Source: DASRQK01 sp040392005 (GTDB lineage: Bacteria > Bacteroidota > Bacteroidia > Sphingobacteriales > Sphingobacteriaceae). From it: DNA of 18,779 nucleotides. Location: assembly GCA_040392005.1 (NCBI GenBank), contig JBEBWT010000038.1:1-18779 (forward strand). Direction: 5' to 3'. Made by a program: the position numbers and the translations under genes. Below are positions 14,473 to 18,779 of the stretch, one piece after another. The notes beneath the pieces were generated by a model. The model saw nothing but the letters and a program-made list of their open reading frames with translations. It made no database searches and was not told where the DNA came from. Numbering within the stretch: the first letter of the stretch is position 1; each line of letters begins with the position of its first letter.

Positions 14473-17400
14473 ATGAATGAAACCGGGACTGGATCAACCC
14501 ATGCGACCCCACCCCTGAAAATCCTCAAAGCATCGGCAGGATCGGGAAAGACATTTGCACTGACCACTCATTTTCTACGCCTGCTGCTGGACCGGCCTAC
14601 TTCCTACCGGGAAATATTGGCATTGACATTTACCAATAAAGCGACCGCTGAAATGAAATCCAGGATTCTGGAAGCCCTTGAGGCGCTGGCTGCCGGCAAA
14701 CAAGACACAAAATCCGGCGCTTATTTCCAGGCGTTGCACCCTTCCTTTCCGGATTGGACCCCTGAGCAGATCCGGGATCGGGCGGATCAGGCCTATCGCA
14801 GGATCCTGCATGATTACAGCCGTTTCTCGGTGCAGACTATTGACCGTTTTTCGCAGCAGGTGATCCGGGGATTTACCTATGAACTGGGGTTGGACAGCGG
14901 GTTCCGCATCGAGTTGAATACGGACAAAGTGGGCAGGGACCTGATGGATCGCCTGTACGCACAGCTCCATGACAATCAGGATCTGTTTGACTGGATGGTG
15001 GTGCGGATGCTCAGGCAGATCGAAGAGGATAAATCCTGGAATATCAACAAAGCACTGTTCGAGCTGTCGAGGATTATTTTTTCGGACGATTTCAGGAAGC
15101 TGGAGGAAGTGTATTCCCGCAAGGGGAATGAAGATTTGTTTGAAAGGGTGGCAGACCGGTCACTGGTGGGTATCAGGGAATTTGAAGAAAGAGTATTGCA
15201 CAGTACCCGGCTGATTGCCGGAATCATCGAAAAATCCGGGGTGACGGCGGATGATCTTTATTATAAAGGGCGCAATTTCCTGACAAAATTCAAGGAATAT
15301 AAGGAGCATCCGGGTGATCTGGAAGCCTTGCAGAAGGGAGTGGAAAAATTGAGTGACCGCCCGGATGAATATCAGTCTGCCAAAAGCAGGACAGCGCAGG
15401 TCGAGGCGTTGTTTACCCGACTCAATCCGGAAATGACGCACCTGCAACAGGTCTTGAACGAAGAATTGCCCCGTTACAACCTGCTGAAAGCTGTGGATGA
15501 AAATATTCACTATCTCCGTCTGCTACGGGATATGGCGGATCTCCTGTCGGAATGGCGTTCGGATAATGGGGCGCAATTGATTTCCGATGCCCAGACGCTG
15601 CTGGCCAAAATCGGTCGCACTGAACAGGGAGACCCCACCTTTATCTGGGAAAAGATTGGCAACCGCTACCGGTATTTCCTGTTTGATGAATTTCAGGACA
15701 CTTCACATGCCCAGTGGGACAACCTGATGCCCCTGCTGATCAATGCGCTGGGGAGCGGGGGACAGTCAAATCCCGCCCACCTGATCGTGGGCGATGTGAA
15801 GCAAAGTATTTACCGATGGCGGGATGGAGATTTCAGGATCCTGCTGGAGGGAGTGGAAAAAGGGGTCGCAAGGGCTTTCCATCTGCCGGACACCCGGAGG
15901 CTGATCAGCAAGGATAGCCTGCGGTATAATTTCCGGAGCGGGCGGAATATCGTTGAGTTCAATAATTTCCTTTATACCAGATTGCCCGTAGTGCTTCAGC
16001 ATGAAATCAATGGACAGGCGGGCAACGCGATGGGAGATGATTATGCATTGTATTGGGAGCAAGCGGGCCTGCACGATACCATTCTCAGGGCTTATGAGGA
16101 TGCGGTACAGGAGATTCCTCCGTCCGGACAGGGCGGACCGGAACCGGATCCCGGAGCCATCCATATCGAATACATAGGAGTAGGGGAAGATGAAACAGGG
16201 CGGATCAGTATGTCTGCTTTCAGGGAGCAGGCTTGCGCAAAGGCATTCGATCAGATCGCTGAATGGATTGCACAGAAACGATTTGGCCCCGGCGAGATCG
16301 GTGTGCTGGTGAGAACAAAGAAGGAAGCAACACTGCTGATTGATTTTTTCAGGGCGCAACAGGCCCGGGAAGGCTATGCATTTCAGGTTATTTCCGGTGA
16401 CGCGCTGCTGCTGTCCGGCCATGCGGCAGTCCGGGCCATTATTGCTGCCCTGCGTTTTCTGGCCTATGAAGGCCGGGAGTTCAATAGTTTTCTGGCTGAG
16501 ATGGTATTCGAGTACGGAGCAGCAAAAGGCCGGACTCCGGATGTGGAAACCTGGCTGGCGGTAGGCGAAGGACGATTGCAGGGTTTAGCGGCATTTTTAC
16601 CGGGCAGACTGCTGGAGGCCTGGGGAGAATTGAAGCAATTGCCATTGGCCAGTCTGGTGGAAAGGTTGATCCGGGATTTTGACTTTAATGAAGATGCATC
16701 GGCCATGCCTTATCTGTTGGCCCTGATGGATTCGGTGGCTGCGTTTGTGAAGAATAATGGCTCCGGTCTGTTAGGTTTTCTGGAATTCTGGGATGAAGAA
16801 GGCGCATCCACCCCGCTATCGGCCGGCACCCATCAGGATGCGGTGGAAATTCTGACCATCCATAAGTCGAAGGGGCTGGAATATGAAGCGGTCATGATTC
16901 CTTTCTGCACCTGGAACCTGGCGGGCAAACCCGACGGTCAGGTTTGGTTTGATGTGACCGGGGAACGTGTAGTATCGGATTTTGAACGGATCCCCCTCAA
17001 ATTTGGGAGACAGGTACGTGAGTCCGTCCTGTTCGGCCAGTATTACACGGAGCAATTGTATAATTATATGGATGCGCTCAATGGTTTGTATGTGGCGACG
17101 ACCCGCGCAAGGACGTTTTTGTGGATGCTGGCCCCGGATCCGGTAGCAAAGAAACAGGATAGCGGCAAGCAGGCATCGGATAAAGAAGGGGGCTCGCCAC
17201 GGGATGGGGTGAATGTCACTGATGTTGGAAAGCTCATCTATAAGGTGCTGGGTGAACATGCACAGGTTACTACCTCCGGAAGTTTGTATTTGGGCACTGA
17301 CAAATATGTTTCGGGAGCAACAGATCCGGAAGTAAAACAGGGTGACGATGTTGTTGATCACGAGGGATCGGATCTGATCATCCGCGGCTATCCCGGCTCC

Positions 17401-17904
17401 GATCTCCTGATCAATCTGCTTTCCACAAAGTATGATATGGATCCTGAAAAACGTGAAAAGCAACGCTTGTCCGCCATGTTCAGCTCTGCTCTGCATGAAA
17501 TGATGGCCAGTTTGCAGGCATCAGAAGATATTGCGGGAGCGGTCTCCCATTTGGTTGCCGAAGGAAGGCTGAGTCAGACGGAAGGAGAGCGGGCCGTCCA
17601 ATTGCTGGATCAGGCCTGGTCCCACCCGGTTTTAGGTCCCCTGCTCACTGCGGATTACCGTCAGGGAAACGAACAGGCCATTATCGATAAAAATGGTAAA
17701 ACCTGGCGCCCTGATAAGGTGCTGTTCGCAGATCAGGAAACAGTAGTGATCGATTTCAAACTTTCATCCACACTGGAAGATCCTTCGCATATTGCGCAAT
17801 TACAGGGTTATATGGATTTTCTGCAACAAATGGGCCTGCCTGATGTCAAGGGCTATCTCTATTACTTTTTGCAGCATGAAATGGTAGCAGTTAATGGAAA
17901 ATAA
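14473..17904 (+). CDS. AddA/RecB-like UvrD-family helicase with C-terminal nuclease
   Basis: A 1143-residue superfamily 1A helicase-nuclease, the catalytic half of an AddAB/RecBC-type double-strand-break processing enzyme. Walker A is in LKASAGSGKTFAL (about 18-30), followed by LALTFTNKATAEMKSRI. Motif II is LFDEFQDTSHAQW (near 403-415), motif III VGDVKQSIYRWRDGD, and later motifs EILTIHKSKGLEYE (near 792-805) and LYVATTRART (near 872-881). The C-terminal RecB-type nuclease is intact: a His in SSALHEMM, then RPDKVLF (Asp about 1081), VVIDFKLSS (Asp about 1094, Lys about 1096) and QLQGYMD. The linker between helicase and nuclease (~890-985) is charged and poorly conserved. The start is the ATG at 14473; a TTG at 14455 would add six residues. 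Its stop overlaps the AddB-like start, which signals translational coupling. Confidence 0.93.
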   Translation: MNETGTGSTHATPPLKILKASAGSGKTFALTTHFLRLLLDRPTSYREILALTFTNKATAEMKSRILEALEALAAGKQDTKSGAYFQALHPSFPDWTPEQIRDRADQAYRRILHDYSRFSVQTIDRFSQQVIRGFTYELGLDSGFRIELNTDKVGRDLMDRLYAQLHDNQDLFDWMVVRMLRQIEEDKSWNINKALFELSRIIFSDDFRKLEEVYSRKGNEDLFERVADRSLVGIREFEERVLHSTRLIAGIIEKSGVTADDLYYKGRNFLTKFKEYKEHPGDLEALQKGVEKLSDRPDEYQSAKSRTAQVEALFTRLNPEMTHLQQVLNEELPRYNLLKAVDENIHYLRLLRDMADLLSEWRSDNGAQLISDAQTLLAKIGRTEQGDPTFIWEKIGNRYRYFLFDEFQDTSHAQWDNLMPLLINALGSGGQSNPAHLIVGDVKQSIYRWRDGDFRILLEGVEKGVARAFHLPDTRRLISKDSLRYNFRSGRNIVEFNNFLYTRLPVVLQHEINGQAGNAMGDDYALYWEQAGLHDTILRAYEDAVQEIPPSGQGGPEPDPGAIHIEYIGVGEDETGRISMSAFREQACAKAFDQIAEWIAQKRFGPGEIGVLVRTKKEATLLIDFFRAQQAREGYAFQVISGDALLLSGHAAVRAIIAALRFLAYEGREFNSFLAEMVFEYGAAKGRTPDVETWLAVGEGRLQGLAAFLPGRLLEAWGELKQLPLASLVERLIRDFDFNEDASAMPYLLALMDSVAAFVKNNGSGLLGFLEFWDEEGASTPLSAGTHQDAVEILTIHKSKGLEYEAVMIPFCTWNLAGKPDGQVWFDVTGERVVSDFERIPLKFGRQVRESVLFGQYYTEQLYNYMDALNGLYVATTRARTFLWMLAPDPVAKKQDSGKQASDKEGGSPRDGVNVTDVGKLIYKVLGEHAQVTTSGSLYLGTDKYVSGATDPEVKQGDDVVDHEGSDLIIRGYPGSDLLINLLSTKYDMDPEKREKQRLSAMFSSALHEMMASLQASEDIAGAVSHLVAEGRLSQTEGERAVQLLDQAWSHPVLGPLLTADYRQGNEQAIIDKNGKTWRPDKVLFADQETVVIDFKLSSTLEDPSHIAQLQGYMDFLQQMGLPDVKGYLYYFLQHEMVAVNGK

Positions 17905-18779
17905 TACACAAATACAGATCCCGTTTTTGCAGCAGGTGGCCAGGGATATCGTCAGGCGGTATGGACGGGATCTTGGGAATATTGCCATTGTATTCAACAA
18001 CCAGCGGCCGGTCCATTACCTCAAAAAATACCTGGCCGATCTGCAGGGGCAGGTATTCTGGAGCCCACAATTTTTTACCGTTCAGGAATTTCTGAGGCAA
18101 TCTACGGAGCGTCAGGAAATCAACCGGACGGCACAGGTTTTTTTGCTCAACCAGCTTTACACGGCCCTGCAGCGTGAGCAGAATCCCGGCTTTGAAGATT
18201 CACTGGATCAGTTTTTCCCGATCGGGGAAATTATGCTGGATGATTTTGCGCAACTGGATTATGAGCTGGTCAATGTGGATATGATCTTCCGGGAGCTGGA
18301 GCAGATCGCCCGTCTGGATCGACAATTTGATTTTCTGACCGAGGAACAGCAGCAGTTTCTGGTCCGTTTCTGGTCTGCCTTTTCAAAGGACCGGCAAACG
18401 GAGATGCAGGCCCGCTTCCTGCAATTGTGGCGACTGCTTCCGCAATTGTACCATCGTTTTCATGCCGCCCTCCGGGAACAGCACAGTCACACCATCGCAG
18501 GGATTTACCGGGATCTGGCGGAAGGAAGTCCGGAATCCAAGGATGTGGCCGCAGATTTTCAGCAGGTGATTTTTGTGGGATTTAATGCATTGAATGCCTG
18601 TGAAAGCCGGTTGTTCCGGTACTGGCAGGAGAACGGGAAAGCCCTGTTTTACTTTGATGCCGACACCTATTATTATGAAGATCCACAAATGGAGGCAGGG
18701 CATTTTATCCGTCAGAATATAGGTGATCATGGCCTTGTCAATGCCCTGGGCGAATTTCCTGCCCGGCTTTCCGGCCGGG
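17894..18779 (+). CDS. AddB-like PD-(D/E)XK nuclease-family protein (N-terminal part, runs off the right edge)
   Basis: An ATG at 17894, overlapping the AddA-like gene by 11 bases in another frame, opens a frame that stays open for 295 codons to the edge. The protein begins MENNTQIQIPFLQQVARDI and contains NIAIVFNNQRPVHYLKKYL, VFWSPQFFTVQEFL, FFPIGEIMLDDFAQLDYELV, FDFLTEEQQQFLVRFW and VIFVGFNALNACESRLF followed by YFDADTYYYEDPQMEAGHF. This is the N-terminal, inactivated-helicase-like half of the Bacteroidota AddB-type partner; the nuclease domain would lie beyond the window. No Walker A is seen at the N-terminus, unlike Bacillus AddB, so ATP binding by this subunit is unlikely. Order and overlap with the AddA-like gene support a two-subunit enzyme. 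Confidence 0.87.
   Translation, partial: MENNTQIQIPFLQQVARDIVRRYGRDLGNIAIVFNNQRPVHYLKKYLADLQGQVFWSPQFFTVQEFLRQSTERQEINRTAQVFLLNQLYTALQREQNPGFEDSLDQFFPIGEIMLDDFAQLDYELVNVDMIFRELEQIARLDRQFDFLTEEQQQFLVRFWSAFSKDRQTEMQARFLQLWRLLPQLYHRFHAALREQHSHTIAGIYRDLAEGSPESKDVAADFQQVIFVGFNALNACESRLFRYWQENGKALFYFDADTYYYEDPQMEAGHFIRQNIGDHGLVNALGEFPARLSGR

Noticed and set aside
15766..16422. A 218-codon open frame on the minus strand inside the AddA-like gene
   Set aside because: It lies wholly within a helicase with intact motifs and gives no recognisable protein; it is a codon-bias shadow.
1..18779. A defence island, CRISPR array, retron, prophage or transposon
   Set aside because: No arrayed repeats, reverse transcriptase, integrase, transposase or toxin-antitoxin pairs are visible. 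The helicase-nuclease pair is an AddAB-like repair enzyme by domain order, not a defence system by context.

Overview
The window is chromosomal DNA from a member of the Bacteroidota. The evidence is a complete gldK-gldL-gldM-gldN cluster (type IX secretion and gliding motor core), a Bacteroidota-type HPRT / DUF4271 / uroporphyrinogen-III synthase operon, weak Shine-Dalgarno signals, and several promoter candidates of the Bacteroidota kind (TTG, 17-23 bases, TAnnTTTG). Base composition looks close to even by eye, which would fit a moderate-GC lineage such as Saprospirales or Chitinophagales; that placement is a guess. I see no tRNA, rRNA, CRISPR array, insertion sequence, integrase or attachment site, and nothing that looks recently acquired.

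Layout. (1) 1-1672, minus strand: mrp (Fe-S carrier ATPase), apaG, and the first 25 codons of an exported or membrane protein leaving the window. (2) 1777-3865, plus strand: hpt, a DUF4271 membrane protein and a HemD-like protein with 10-12 base gaps, clearly one operon. (3) 3996-8585, plus strand: gldK, gldL, gldM, gldN. GldL and GldM form the proton-driven inner-membrane motor, and GldK and GldN form the ring under the outer membrane. (4) 8800-10320, plus strand: a JmjC/cupin-type Fe(II)/2-oxoglutarate oxygenase followed by a Crp/Fnr-family regulator. (5) 10366-13695, minus strand: a large periplasmic tricorn-type S41 protease. (6) 13855 to the right edge, plus strand: an unrecognised exported membrane-anchored protein, then an AddA-like helicase-nuclease and the start of its AddB-like partner, which overlaps it by 11 bases.

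Non-coding space is scarce. The largest gaps are 8586-8799 (a bulged stem-loop, a 12-bp palindrome and a promoter candidate), 13696-13854 (a divergent gap with an 8-bp inverted repeat just before the next start codon) and 3866-3995 (a gldK promoter candidate). No stretch above 300 bases lacks a gene.

I did not find a clearly new multi-gene system; most of this is conserved core genome. The points most worth checking are a GldK with no cysteine at all, hence no lipobox where the family is normally a lipoprotein; a perfect 12-bp inverted repeat over the last codons and stop of the Crp/Fnr gene; the oxygenase-regulator pair with a palindrome upstream of its promoter; and the unknown exported protein heading the AddAB-like operon.
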